Part shown: positions 12,601 through 24,140 of the stretch, in pieces
Numbering within the stretch: position 1 is the stretch's first letter
Layout of the letters: every line of letters starts with the position of its first letter
Assembly: GCF_035083965.1 (NCBI RefSeq)
Contig: NC_089724.1
Span: forward strand, 17,991,974 to 18,055,973
Length of the DNA stretch: 64,000 bases
Direction of reading: 5' to 3'
Source of the DNA: Branchiostoma lanceolatum
Lineage: Eukaryota; Chordata; Leptocardii; Amphioxiformes; Branchiostomatidae
Notes under the pieces: generated by a model
Databases searched by the model: none
The model's input: only the letters and a program-made list of their open reading frames with translations
What the model was told of the DNA's origin: nothing
Translations under genes and position numbers: made by a program

Positions 12601-14443
12601 TTCTTCAGTTTGGCGAGTCACATGATCTCTGATCACCCAATCAGAATTCACCATAGCTGCCAACTTTAGGGTAGGAATCTTTTTTCTACTTTGGCAACAA
12701 ACTTTAATCTTTCCCACAATGCACCATATGACTTTTAAGAGAAAAAAGGCAGCTTGTCACATTTCAAAGCAAGCGGTGGGCATGGCTTCACCCGGTGATG
12801 TTCTGCTTGATGATCTAAAGATGCTTGATAGATCTCATTTTCACAATTTCTGTCAAACACTTGAGTCAGGCTTTATTAACAAAATCAAGTATGAAGAGAG
12901 TTTTCACCTGAAAACAGGGAATTTTAAAAGCTCTATCCTCTGCTGTCTACTGCATGCTGTCTCCACTGAGTCCTTTGATGAATGAATTAAACTTGTATTA
13001 TTCTGTGGCTAATTTTTGTGTTTTGGGCTGAGTATTATTCAATGGATATTTTTGGGTCAGAACCTAGTTTACCAGTCAATGCCTATTTACCAATAAAATC
13101 CCTTCTCTCTTAGAAAATATAATTTTTACTTAGTAAGCACATATGAGAATCTATACTGTATATATAAAAGTGCTTTTGTAAAGAATCTACCCCATATAGG
13201 GTAGATTAATACTAGAAAACCCATTGACTCTTTGTCTTACAGTTTGAAGCATGGGTAGTGCCAAGTCCTAGCATACATTTTAAATGTATGCTAGGACTTG
13301 TTTTGTATCTCCTATCATGTGTCAAGTCAGTGGGTATTACATGCACCAGACAAACATACTCATTCAATACAAAAATTACACAACCCAAAAAACCCATTCT
13401 AAGTCCATACATTGAATACTCATCAATCTTTTTACATCTAGGTACAGTAGATACATCTTCATCTTCAATTTGGGACTGTACTCTGAGCTACATGTAGAAC
13501 ATGGAATCAGGGATCCAGAAGTGACATCTGTCTTGTCAGGAGAAATTGATGGATAACTTTGTTCCCTGTGTACTATCTTAAAATTACCTCTTAAAACTCT
13601 GGCAGGCTATGTTCTTGTTTCATCTATGAAACCCCAAGGTTTCCCTAGCATCTTCTAAAAATGGTAGGTGAAGTGGGACTCAGTTGGAGTTGGGCTAAAT
13701 GTGTCCAACCAACTTGTCCACATAGTTTTAGATTTTAGAAAATCCAGAAATTTCTTTTCTTGTAAGGTCCAGTTCTAAATGAGTTTCATTGCAACTAATC
13801 AGACTTCTCATAACGCGAAATACCAAGACATACTTAAGAAAACAAGAGTATAATAACACATATTGCAACTGTTTCCTTTTTTTTTTAGTGCAGGATAGCA
13901 GGGTCCACCCACCAACATTTTCAATGCGTATATTACAAATAGGACAGAGTCTTTCTCAGTCAACTCAAAGTGCTGATTCAAAAAATGATTTTTTTCCCCC
14001 AAGAAAGTTTAGCTGTTATTGAATTATGCAGACAAGGGACCTACATGTAGAGATGTGGCTGATGCTGTACTTAACTACCGACTTACTGTTAGAACCTTTG
14101 TAGTATAAGATCATCAGTATCTATCAGCCTGATGTAATATATGTATTATAAAACACTGTTCTAACCCACTACCCGCCGCTGCCCTTTCCTGCAGGACGTG
14201 ATGGTAGTGGGAGAACCTTCGCTGATGGGGGGAGAGTTTGGGGACGAGGACGAGCGACTCATCACCAGGCTGGAGAACACACAGTTCGACGCAGCTAACG
14301 GTATCGACGGGGACGACGAGTTTGGGGGATCCCCCGCCGTCAACAACAGCTCATGGGGAAACCCACCGACATCCAACCAGGGGAAGGACCCCAGCCAGAG
14401 TCACCAGGAGGACCCCGCCCACCAACCAGCCCACCAGGACTAG
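601..14443 (+). CDS. LDB1: LIM domain-binding protein (LDB/CLIM/Chip family), nine coding exons
   Basis: Nuclear adaptor that self-associates and binds LIM-homeodomain and LMO proteins, bridging enhancers and promoters. Coding exons: 601-723, 3730-3832, 8057-8229, 8819-8941, 9332-9409, 9896-10019, 10425-10552, 11917-11961, 14195-14443. All junctions are AG/GT with matching phases, giving 1146 nt (about 381 aa, normal for the family). Residues ~20-240 form the dimerisation domain (DNLWWDAFATEFFEDDATL, IGRTLIPRYF, RLCVILEPMQELMSRHK-type blocks). A basic nuclear signal SKRRKRK lies near 249-255, followed by a Ser/Gly/Asn-rich linker. The last exon holds the LIM-interaction domain (DVMVVGEPSLMGGEFGDEDE ... 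RLITRLENTQFDAANGID, ~300-337). The tail is Pro/Gln/His-rich and ends at TAG 14441-14443. The 15-residue exon 11917-11961 is less conserved and may be alternative. The start is uncertain: ATG 601 is open, but a strong acceptor lies at 641-647 inside the same exon, so an upstream first exon may be used. Vertebrates have LDB1 and LDB2; amphioxus would be expected to have one pre-duplication gene. Confidence 0.95.
2752..2766 (+). other. Candidate 15-nt LDB microexon in intron 1
   Basis: A pyrimidine tract and CAG precede GAGAATCTCAGAGAG, followed by GTGGGT. The piece is phase 0 on both sides, like the junction between coding exons 1 and 2, and would insert ENLRE just before the DSDNLWW block. This is splice-signal evidence only. 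Confidence 0.2.
4918..4957 (+). other. Candidate alternative LDB exon resembling the end of exon 2
   Basis: A C/T-rich tract ending in TTCAG precedes a 40-nt segment that ends TACA followed by GTAAGT. Read in phase 0 it gives GWHFEDEGGIKQY and leaves in phase 1, exactly the entry and exit phases of coding exon 2 (3730-3832). The last codons and donor (AAGCAGTACA|GTAAGTT) closely match exon 2 (AAGAGATACA|GTAAGTT). It could be a diverged partial exon duplication used alternatively, or chance. Confidence 0.25.
13262..13300. repeat. Perfect 19+1+19 palindrome in the last LDB intron
   Basis: Arms 13262-13280 and 13282-13300 are exact reverse complements around a single T at 13281. This is one of three perfect odd-length palindromes in the window. 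Confidence 0.9.
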
Positions 14444-14949
14444 TCCACTGTACAGTAGGGGTGGCGCGGTAGGTGGGAGGGATTCTCTTTGTCCTCAAGT
14501 GAACTGCTTAGTCTAACTGTCTTGGAATAACATAGATGTTGATCTGACCCTACCCGGTTCACATGGTGCATTCTCCAACTGTCCGTCTTTAACCAATGTC
14601 TTGTATTGTGACAGAGGAGCACCTTTGAGGGAAGGTAGCTAGAGTGTTCTTCCAAGACTGTTATGCTTTGTCCTCCTCCTTGTACATCCAAACCTCTCCT
14701 CTATCTGCAAAGGTAGGGGATCTCCCAGTCTAACATCATTGAGACCATCAGTATGGTAATGTAGGATAGATCACCATAGGTTTCCATGGTAACTCAGACA
14801 TTACCATGGAGACCATCACTATGGTTACATAGGGTAGGGTGTTCAGTGCATTCCAGTTGACTACCACTAAACAGCAATTACAGAATATCTTTGTCACAAA
14901 CAGTACAGTTATACCCCAGCAGCCTTTTTAATGACAACTTCTCTTTTGA

Positions 14950-14955
14950 AATAAA
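14950..14955 (+). terminator. Candidate LDB polyadenylation signal
   Basis: AATAAA about 0.5 kb after the LDB stop codon. Longer 3' UTRs cannot be excluded, because other A/T-rich candidates lie downstream. Confidence 0.35.
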
Positions 14956-15242
14956 AATGTGGTGTTTGCCTCCACATTTTCAGTTTTGTTCATCTGAGAT
15001 AAAGTTGTTTAAGTTATACTAGCATTTAAGAAACACGGATGATAATTTCAATATATTTATGAATATATCATTTTTATTAATCAGTAGCTTGACTCTTGAA
15101 TATGTGTTTTTTTTATAGTCAATATTCATGAAAATGATGGTATGTGGCATATTTACTTTATATGTAATTTCTTACTGATTTTTTTGTGGAAATGTCCAAT
15201 GTAAAATGCAGTGACAGGACCATTTGAATCACAAATCTAGCT
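14956..15242. other. AT-rich 3' flank of LDB
   Basis: No gene or repeat recognised. The stretch is AT-rich with several T-runs and may be distal 3' UTR. Confidence 0.3.
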
Positions 15243-16413
15243 ACAGTCAAACCTATCTATAGCGGTCACTCAAGGGACTGGCCAAAACTGGCCGCTAAGG
15301 ACAGGTGGCCGCTATGGAGAAAATGTTGATTAATGATGACCACGAGTGACACATATTTTCAGTACCCACTGAGATACATTTATTCACCGTACAGTACACA
15401 TGTAAACATTGCATAGGTAAGTCACATTTTAGAAAGTCGATTGTTGTTGCCACCTAGTTAGTTAAGAACAAAATACATGTTGCTCAGTTGCCACTTACTG
15501 TTCGTTTTCGACCGTTTTGAAACATAAAATCGTGGCGATAGTTTTCCTTAGTCTTGTTGTTTCACTTGCCGCCTGTCATTATCAGCTTCTACCATTATGC
15601 TAATAGGGTACTCAGAAGAAGATCGATCTTTTGATGGCTTTATTCTTTTCAGAAAATTGCAATAGCCCAAATTTTACATCATATCAATGTTATTAATATT
15701 CTTGGAAAGCTTTTGGTAAAGTAATTATCCTCAGTGATACTTTGCAGCAAAATAAATTTAGCGCATTATACCTCCGAAACAGTGGTGTCTACCGTTGACC
15801 TTTGTGCTGCCAACCTCCTTGGTGCTGCTGACTATCAGCGCCATTTTGAAAATTGCGCGAAACACGTTTTGACTTTGAGCACCGGGGAAAACGGATATTG
15901 GGCCGGCATTCAAACATTTCCCGAACTTACTGCATCAGCTACATGTGCGAGTTGTATTTTCCAAAAAGCTGCCGTAATATTTGTCCAGTCGAAATGCACA
16001 GAAATGGTCAATTTTGCTACGATGTACAAACGCAAGCCATGTGAAGAAAATTATACTGACTTCGCGTCAAACCATGGGTTTTCTAACAAAGATAAAACAT
16101 TCTGGTTTTCTTTATTATCATCCTATCCAGTTGAATTCACATCAATTTGATAACTGCGTGAAAAAATGAAGATTTTGAACCCGGCGTGCGGTGGCGATGC
16201 GGCTTCTACCGGCGCGCCGTGACCGTTACCGACAGTGTTACTGTACTCGCGGGACTGAAAATCGTCTGGCCGCGACCGCGTTGGACAGGTGGCCGTTATA
16301 GCCTAATTCTTAATGCTTATGTTAATGGGAAAAATCCAAGGGACCGACAAAAAGTGACCACTATGGGCAGGTGGCCGCTATGCAAAGGTGACCGCTAATA
16401 CAGGTTTGACTGT
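15243..16413. mobile_element. Non-autonomous pogo/Tigger-like (Tc1-mariner superfamily) element
   Basis: The element begins CAGTCAAACCTATCTATAGC and ends with the near-complementary sequence finishing AGGTTTGACTG. TA dinucleotides at 15241-15242 and 16414-16415 fit a TA target duplication (positions within one or two bases). The termini resemble the CAGT(C/G)AAACC ends of pogo/Tigger elements. Subterminal copies of a (T)GGCCGCTAT motif recur near both ends (15277-15315 and 16280-16395). The internal frame 15734-16150 (138 codons) resembles no transposase I recognise, so the element is probably mobilised in trans. Confidence 0.75.
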
Positions 16414-19400
16414 AGTTTCTTTACTGTTTGTTGGCAATTTGGCATCCAACCGGAGAAGTTGCATACTACAGTACAGTATAGGGCAGCACATGGGTCTGTG
16501 CTCTGGTTAAGGATCAACACCAGAATGAGTTATGGCATATTGTTTCGTTATTTGTTGTCTCATTCTAATGAGAGCCACTGTTAACCATTGTTATGTTAAG
16601 CAAAACTCTACACCTTTATACTGGTGCATAATATACGTAATCCAACATATTTAGGTTAAGTATAACCAGCATACATATATAGTTTATGCTAAAGGTCAGA
16701 GGTCAAACTAAAAGGCCAATGAATTCGGAGGTACTGTGTGTCAAACAACATATTAGTTAACAGTTCTGTACCATTCCATTGCCTTGTAAAGAGTATTTTA
16801 TTAGGTATGTGTGAGAGTGATTTATAGTTTAGTGATTATTTAACAGTAGCAGGATGGTAGTACAATGTATACTCCTTATAGTTATACTCCTTATATCATG
16901 AGAGGCCCCAAAGTTTGAAAGTATTATGTATGTCTTTGTTGTTGTTATTGTTATTGTATGTAAAAAAATGACATATCAGGACCCAATATTGTACATGTAC
17001 TTTAGGTTTCCTGTATCCCATATCTTGGCTTCATACCTTTACCAGCCATATTTGTCCATTCAAAGGAAGTTCATCATCATGATCAGTTTGGTTAGGTTTG
17101 GGGAGGGGAGGGGGGCATGAGTGCCTGAAACACCCACTACCTTGCACAAGATTCCCTCAGGCCTCTCTCTTCTTGCCCTTCCCCTTAACAAGATGTTTTG
17201 TTTAACAAAATGTACTTTGTTCCATTAGTGAGTTCACCTTTCTTATTATGGTTTACATGAAATGATGTTGTTATCTGTTATTTGAAGACAGGAGTGTCAT
17301 ACAGCAGTCAGATTTTACGAATTGGTTGCACAGCTTTCACAGGTACAAACGAACAATCTTTGGCCTCTCGCTGTTGCATTTAGAACATGATTCAGTTCAG
17401 ATTTAACTAGAACAAAGGTAAACAGGATTTATGTACAGTAGTTTTCTCTCTGTTACATTACATCAGTGCCAAACAACTCTCAGATATCATTTAAAGCAAT
17501 GTGTATGAAGTTTGGCCCCGGACTGGAGGCAAACTTTGATAAGTTTTCCCTTGCCTGGAAATGGATGTGCTGCTGTCAGCCGTAACTATGTGTACATCAA
17601 TTCTAAAGCCATGCCAACAGTTTTACAGTTCATACTATGTTTGATTGTGCAACCGTGTAAGTAACCCCTGTCATAGATGGTAACACATGCTGAAGGGTTG
17701 TTACCAAAGTGGCACTGGGGTTTATATTAGTATTAGAATGATACCCACAGAATATTTTAACCTTGGTTTTAACTTTACTTTTCTCTATGGATTATGTAAA
17801 TGTAAAGTTGAAACAGTAACTGTTTGTCAGTTCAACATTCCAACAAACTGTACCATAACAGCTTGACAGGAGCTCACTATCGCTCAGAAAAAAGCTATTG
17901 CAAGAATATTAGTTCACCTACCAAACAACCTACTTCAGATTAATTTTTTTAAAGCTGTAAACCAACCAATCCCCTTGATGTTGATCAACTTTATACCAAT
18001 AAACCAATCCCATAGCCCTGTCAATAACAAAGAAATACGAAACCAAAGTGTAAAAATGCAAACATTTGATGGACATGCTGCCACTCTCTCATTGGTTTAA
18101 CTGTTTTTGATTGACAGCAAGTCTTACCCCACTTTACAAACATTTTTTTTCCACTCATGGCTTATTTTCATGGAACAGCTTTAAGTACAGTTTTTTTTTT
18201 TGCCAACACAGGAAGAAGTAGACCATTGAAGGAACAACATACTTGTGCATTGATGTTAATGTTTTCTCCAAGACTGTTTCATACTATGAAACCAAAATGT
18301 AAATAGAAGCATGTTGCCATGGCAACTATACTGAGATGCCATTCCATAGGGTGATTGCACGTGACGTCACAGCCACCATGCGGGCTGGTGAAACTAGAAG
18401 AGTCAGACGTATAAGTTAGCAGGTGATTACGTCATAATTACTGTGATTACATTACAAGTTTACCTGACAACTTCCAACCAGCATGGTGGACATTGATTAT
18501 GTCACAGTCACCCTATACCCTTGTACAGTATCAGAGGAGGTTGACTGTTAAGGCCCAGGAGGTGGGTTCAAAAATTAAAGTTAGGAATGATTAAATATCT
18601 AGTATGGACAGATAAATGACCACTTAATAAATATCACTGCTGATTCAAAAGCAAGTTTTGTGCACTGACCTACCAAGATGAAACTTTTAAAGCAAGGTTT
18701 GAAGATTTTTCTTCACCCACCTTATGGATACCTTTGCAGTCTTCCCCTATTGTATACAAATGTATGTTGTACTTGTAGGCTTGTCTATAGCTAGACTAGG
18801 AACGGTCACAAAGGTCAAGGTTTGAGTCTGTGTTGTAAACTGCATTGCTAAATACAGACATAAAGAATGTTCACAGTTTTAGAAGCTTCAAATGTTGTTT
18901 TAAGAAATGGGTGGGGGGCTTTAAGAGAAAAAAATGCAGAAAAGTGAATTTGTGATCTGAATTTTGACAGTGTTAGAGACAAACTTGGTAAAAGGTGCTC
19001 AGACCTAGAAAAATGATGATCAGTGTAAAACAAAATCATGTTCAAAGAAATTTCTGAACATCTGGACGAGACCTTTCGGATTCAACCATTATTTTATGGA
19101 TGGGTGTTATTTTATTAACCGTCTCAGAGTCTTCCTTCCAATCACTAGTAGTAAAGTCAAAGCAGCAAAATCTGACAAATAAAAACGGGATGTCTACACT
19201 TCAGTAACATTGCAAGAAGGATGAAGACCTTGACCTACCAGTGGGGTTCACTATACAAGTAGTTTTGTACGGCTGGACTTTGTATATGTGAATATGTATT
19301 TTGTGGTTGAATGACCAGTATTTTGACTATTTGGCCATACTGGCCATTTTTTGCTTCACGAAAAAGCATCAAATAAAAAGCATGATTCCAACGTTCTGTT

Positions 19401-20881
19401 TTACAAGTGTGTAAGATTCTTCTTTTTAAAAACGTCAGAGGAGTAATGACTCCGGTTAACACCTATGTCCTCCTCCCTCAAACAAGTCTAAGAACGTTTT
19501 CAGTCCGTTAATTGTAATGACTCCCATTTTCAGCTGTGTTGCTATTCTTCTGCTCTCTCCTCGAAGGTATACTCTTCCTCCTTCTCCCCGGCTGATCCCC
19601 TTCTCTTGCAGGCTGCAGCCTTTCCATCGACATTTTGTCTGATTCATAAGATTCGTGTGGCTCGCCATTTGTAATAAATTATCTGACGAAACATAAGCAA
19701 GATGCCAACATCGTAGGAATTTCGATTAGCAAGTAGGAGGAAAATACCAGCGTGGAGGAATTACTCAAAATGATCTTCAAAAGGTACCAGCGCAACTGAA
19801 AACAATTTCCTCTTGGCCACTCACTTTTCAACCCCCCCCCCCCTCTTTATTCCTCTGCATAGCGCTACGTCAATGCCAAAGACCTCTCTGATCTTTGAGC
19901 TGTCAGAATCATTCGGAACTGCATGGTATTTGGTCATTCCGTCGTTCTATATAAAAATTGACACCAACTAAGTTTGTTCCTTTGCAAAAATATGTAATTG
20001 TGCGATCAGTCTTATAGTGTGCTAGCTGGCTTGCAAATTACAAAATTATGATCTATTCAAACGCAACAAATACGCGTTAACGTTTCGTAAGAATCACCAT
20101 GGAAACGAGAACAGCCATGACAACGATTTTAAATTGAGCTATTCAAGATCCATTTAGCTACTAATCACCATAAGCCTCCGTCCGTGTTGAAGAGGCGGTG
20201 GGCTTGTTCATGGTCCGCATCTTCTATGATGGCTTAACAAGCCAATTCTTCAGCGGCAGTCTCCTCCACAATAGCTACTATATAAACTCTAGCTACCATA
20301 ACATCAAAGGCTGTTGTAAAAGACTTTTAACAAAAAAAGTTCTATCATTACACTAGTGACACTTGGGTGTACATATGTACAAGGTATCGATACACATGCC
20401 CTGATGTTTCTGTAAATCTTCAGTAGAGTTTCATCACAAAACAGTTCCACTGGAGTATATAAACAAATTATGAACATGCATTATAAACTGAAAATTCTCC
20501 GTCCATCTCTATGTAGGTGTCTGGACTGCCTATCTGTGTTTTTCACCTTTCCAGGTTTTTGAAGGTTCTACATCTTGGTATAGAGTTAAGTCGTTGTCCC
20601 CCTTGATTGTCTCTGTGATCTTCATGCTGTCTTCTCCCTCCATGGAGTTGTCCATGGTGCTGAAGTCGTGTTTACCTTTGCTGTTGTTGTCACCCGGTGG
20701 CATCCAGTGATCTTTGTATTTGTTGATCATTGTCCTTTGTGCTGTTTCTGTTGCTCTCACTCACTATCGGTGTTGTCAGAAAATCAGAAACCGGCTTTGT
20801 AGTATTTTCTTCCTCTTCTCTCGTGCTTACCTTTGGCCCACACTGCGGGGATGTGTTGTGAAATGATGCGGCCTCTCCCAG
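16414..20881. other. Intergenic DNA between LDB and the GPCR
   Basis: No supported coding exon apart from the separately listed MITE. The region has scattered short tandem and homopolymer tracts, including poly-C near 19833. Short open frames near 19235-19668 and 20530-20760 lack recognisable domains and look like chance. Confidence 0.45.
18346..18516. mobile_element. Small MITE with ~45-bp imperfect terminal inverted repeats
   Basis: The left end starts ATAGGGTGATTG and contains CCACCATGCGGGCTGG. The right end contains CCAACCAGCATGGTGG and finishes CACCCTAT. Total length is about 170 bp with no coding capacity. Target duplication is unclear. Confidence 0.65.
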
Positions 20882-22037
20882 TCAATTCATAGCCAAGACG
20901 GCGTTTCCCGAACTGTTGACGAAGAGCCGTGCAACGCTGCCACGAACCTCGGACAGACGAAGTCCGTAGATGACGGGGTTGATAGCTGAGTTCAAGATGA
21001 TAAAACCCAGCATTCGAGTAATAATATCGTCGTCTTTGATGAGCATCGCCATCCTGACGGAAAATGGCAGCCATCCCACCAGGAACACGACGGTGATGAG
21101 AACGATGGTGATGGCAGATTTTCGGTTGATGCTGGGCTGGGAGCCCACCGCGGCTTCTTGGGCGGCGATGGCGTTCATGTGCTTCCACAGACACCAGAAC
21201 ACCAGCGTGTTGAGGAGGATGATCGCCGTCATCGGGATGAAAATGAACACTAGAACCGCAGCCACATAGCCGTGGGGCAAACCCCCGCCTAACGAAAGGC
21301 ATCCATCCTCGACAGAATAAGCGCAATACCAGCCGAAGTTGGGCAGCATAGCCAGTAGCACAGACCAAAGCCAACCGATCGCAATCACGACCTTGCACTT
21401 GTCGTTGGTGACGTTGTTGACGTATGTCATCCCGTGCACAATGAACCAGTAGCGCTCAGCCGTCAGGGCCAGCAGGCTGTAGGCTGAGGACAGGCCCGAG
21501 AGAAGGAGGGATGTGAAGCGGAGACGGGCCATGGTGTCGGAGACGATGGTCTCGGTATATATGGTAACCAAAACCGAACCACTACCAAACACGAAGGCTA
21601 TACCGGTCAAGACATCGCTCGCCGCTAGATTAGCCATAAGGATATAGGCGGGCGTGTTCTTTCTTGATGATGGCTGTCAGAGGCAGGCTGTTTGTCACGA
21701 CAGACCAGACCCCCAGGCATACAGTAACATACAAGGGTTCGGCAGAGCCTCGTCCTTCTAATGGAGATTGTTGAGGTGAGAGGTCGCTCTGAAGACATTC
21801 TGGGGCATGAGAAGTGATGTTAGTTGCCGGGGAGGTGTCACAGACCACGACCGAACCGTTCCGCAGCGTTGAGTTGTGTAGATTGTCCATTTTGTCTCCG
21901 GCTGGCTCAGTCACGTTCCTCTCTCCTCTGGCAGCCTGGGTTATCCGACCGTAGCGAACTGTAGCGAGGAGGAGGATCACCACGGCCGCCCCACGGTAGT
22001 TATCCATGTAATCTGCTCTCTTTGACGCTGAGGACAC
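20882..22037 (-). CDS. Class A (rhodopsin-type) GPCR, single exon, with a frame break after TM1
   Basis: Predicted plasma-membrane receptor. The first frame (22037 down to about 21660) gives a ~97-residue N-terminus with several N-glycosylation sequons (NVT, NST, NGS, NIT), then TM1 (LYVTVCLGVWSVVTNSLPL, with the conserved Asn). The second frame continues immediately with TPAYILMANLAASDVLTG (TM2, LAxSD), TM3 ending in ERY (DRY variant), TM4, an extracellular loop with cysteines, TM5, TM6 (FLVGWLPF, CWxP variant) and TM7 NSAINPVIYGLR (NPxxY). It stops at TGA 20884-20882. TM1 and TM2 are contiguous in family spacing, so a net +1/-2 base change in the purine run near 21655-21667, not an intron, separates the frames. 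This is a sequencing/assembly indel or a young pseudogene. The overall pattern resembles the lysophospholipid/melanocortin/cannabinoid (MECA) branch. Ligand unknown. Confidence 0.8.
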
Positions 22038-22779
22038 GGAGAAAACACCGCTTGCGTCGGGAGAACTGTGTCTTTACGTCGTCATTTTGCTCCATGGCAA
22101 CATCTTACATGTATATATAATTCTCTTCATATTGTCGTTCTTTCATTCTTAAGGCATAGAAACAAGTCCTTCAGTTTCTTTTCAATTTAGTCCAGAGGGC
22201 CTATAGACATGGTACAAATACATCATTACGTTCGTCGTCGTATAGTACCATTCCTGCCAGTATAATATCAAGTGAATGCGCACAGTCATAGCAACCTGCA
22301 AGGCACTATCAAATACAAGAGCCACAATTAAGACACGAAAGGAGAAGGGAAATAAGAAATACCAGGGCTGTTCATCACTCTGGACTAGTAATTTTACTCA
22401 TCATAACGGCCCCAAAGCTGATCTTTTATCAAACATTCGATATCAATGAATTACCCAGGAGCAGAACGAACATCTCTAAGGGGAAGCGAATCCCCGGGAA
22501 TACTTTGTAGATGCAAACAACACAAGATTAACAGCCACGGACAGTCAACGGTTTGATTATGCCGCGATGTGACTGCTGATCACGAGCTGGACTGAGAATT
22601 TCCAAATCCAATTTTAACATTCACCTCAAACATGGAGATCAAGAACTTTATCATACATGCACATCAAATGAGCAAAGGCTGCACTAAGTCATTGGTAAAT
22701 GATGGACGTTATGCAGAAGTGAGCATTTTAAGTCATATATTATGCAAATTATGTGATTTCCCTAGCTCCTGATATTACT
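22038..22779. other. 5' flank of the GPCR gene
   Basis: No coding feature seen. This would hold the receptor's minus-strand promoter and 5' UTR. A TATATATAA stretch lies near 22111-22119, but I cannot show it is a promoter. Confidence 0.3.
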
Positions 22780-24140
22780 TATTACCTTCGTCGACGAAAT
22801 TTTCGTCGAGAAGGTTATTCGATGATGCTTGTCTGTGACTGTGTGTCTGTTAGTGAACAGAATAAGTCGAGAACGCCTGGATGGTTTGTTGTCGTAGTTG
22901 GTGTGTCGGTGTGTATGTGGGAAATCTCAAGATGATTAGATTTTGGACGAAGTGTTTTGCATAATTAACGAGAAAAGTGTAAAAATGTGTTAAATTGTAT
23001 GCTCATACTATGCTTCTGGCTGCGACGTGTGGGCTGTGTTGTTTTAAGGGATATTGATACGGGTAGAGGGGTGCAAAGTTGGTCATGAGGGGTCATGAAG
23101 CAGGCAGGAAACGTCAGTTACTGCCAGGGACAAATTGGCTGTCAGCCAGCTGTATTCATTGGTGTGGAATGTGAGAAGGTTATATTTTACCGAGCATGTC
23201 TGTGTGTCTGTTAGTGAACACGATAAGTCGAGAATTCTTGGAAGGATTGTCTTGGTATTTGGTATGTTGGTAGGTCTCGATGAAACCTGAAAATGATTAG
23301 ATTTTGGGCCCCCTAGCGGCTTGTGACGGTACTGCAGCGGAACTTCCTGTTATGATATCTCGTGTTGTGGACATGCTATGGAACTGATTTTTGAGTGGTA
23401 GATAGCTCGTTGGGCAAAGAGTAAGTGGTATAGGTTTGGGCCCCCTAGCAACTTTTTTGGAACTGCAGGGGCAGGTTTTGCTTCAGACTTTGAAAGGGAA
23501 TAACTCAAGAAGGGCTTGATGGAAGGTCATGATTTTTTGCAAGTACATAGCTTGAGCGATGATGTACATGATTGGATACTCATTATGCAAATCAGTAACT
23601 AATTTGCATAATTAATGACGAAAGTTTATACATCCATCAATTTCCATGATAGGACTCGCAAACATGTGACATATGTAACTGAGGAAGAGAGAAATATTAA
23701 TAGATATCAGCTATGCAAATGAGAACCTCATTTACATAATTAATGAGAAAATACTATAACTCGAGATGGGCTTGATGGATGGTCATGATTTTTAGTATGT
23801 AGATAGCTTACATGATGCTTTGTATGATTGGATGATAATTATGCAAATCAGATTATAATTAATGAGGCAATTTTAAAAACCTGCTGTGTTCCATGATATG
23901 ACTATTCAAATATGTGACATTTGTAACTGAGGAAGAGAGGAATGTCAATAGATAGAAATTATGCAAATGTCGGCCTAATTTGCATAATTAATGAGAAAGT
24001 ACTATCATTCCATACTAGTAAATAACGGCAATTTCATACTTGTGGCATTTAGAAGTTGTGTGAATGTGAACACCATTGAATCAAATTATGCTAATAAGGA
24101 GTTTATTTGCATTATTGATGATAAATGTTAGCATAACCTT
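22780..24140. repeat. Long non-coding interspersed repeat with octamer-rich modules
   Basis: The repeat opens with a near-palindrome (ACCTTCGTCGACGAAA / TTTCGTCGAGAAGGT) and ends near GCATAACCTTC. Phrases recur inside it: TCTGTTAGTGAACA-type at 22845 and 23208, and GGGCCCCCTAGC-type at 23307 and 23439. Two ~250-bp modules (about 23500-23755 and 23756-24000) are clear diverged tandem copies. Exact ATGCAAAT or ATTTGCAT octamers occur at 23585, 23602, 23713, 23841, 23961 and 23978, several followed by ATAATTAATGA. Shorter relatives lie at about 27020-27150 and, inverted, 53530-54060. There is no coding capacity. It could be a non-autonomous transposon or a 3' LINE-derived family. Confidence 0.6.

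Noticed and set aside
15734..16150. 138-codon frame inside the pogo-like element as a transposase
   Set aside because: No DDE/D motif, helix-turn-helix or other transposase feature that I can see; it may be chance.
20784..21398. 204-codon minus-strand frame overlapping the GPCR
   Set aside because: Out-of-frame shadow of the receptor; it has no recognisable domain, while the other frame has all TM hallmarks.
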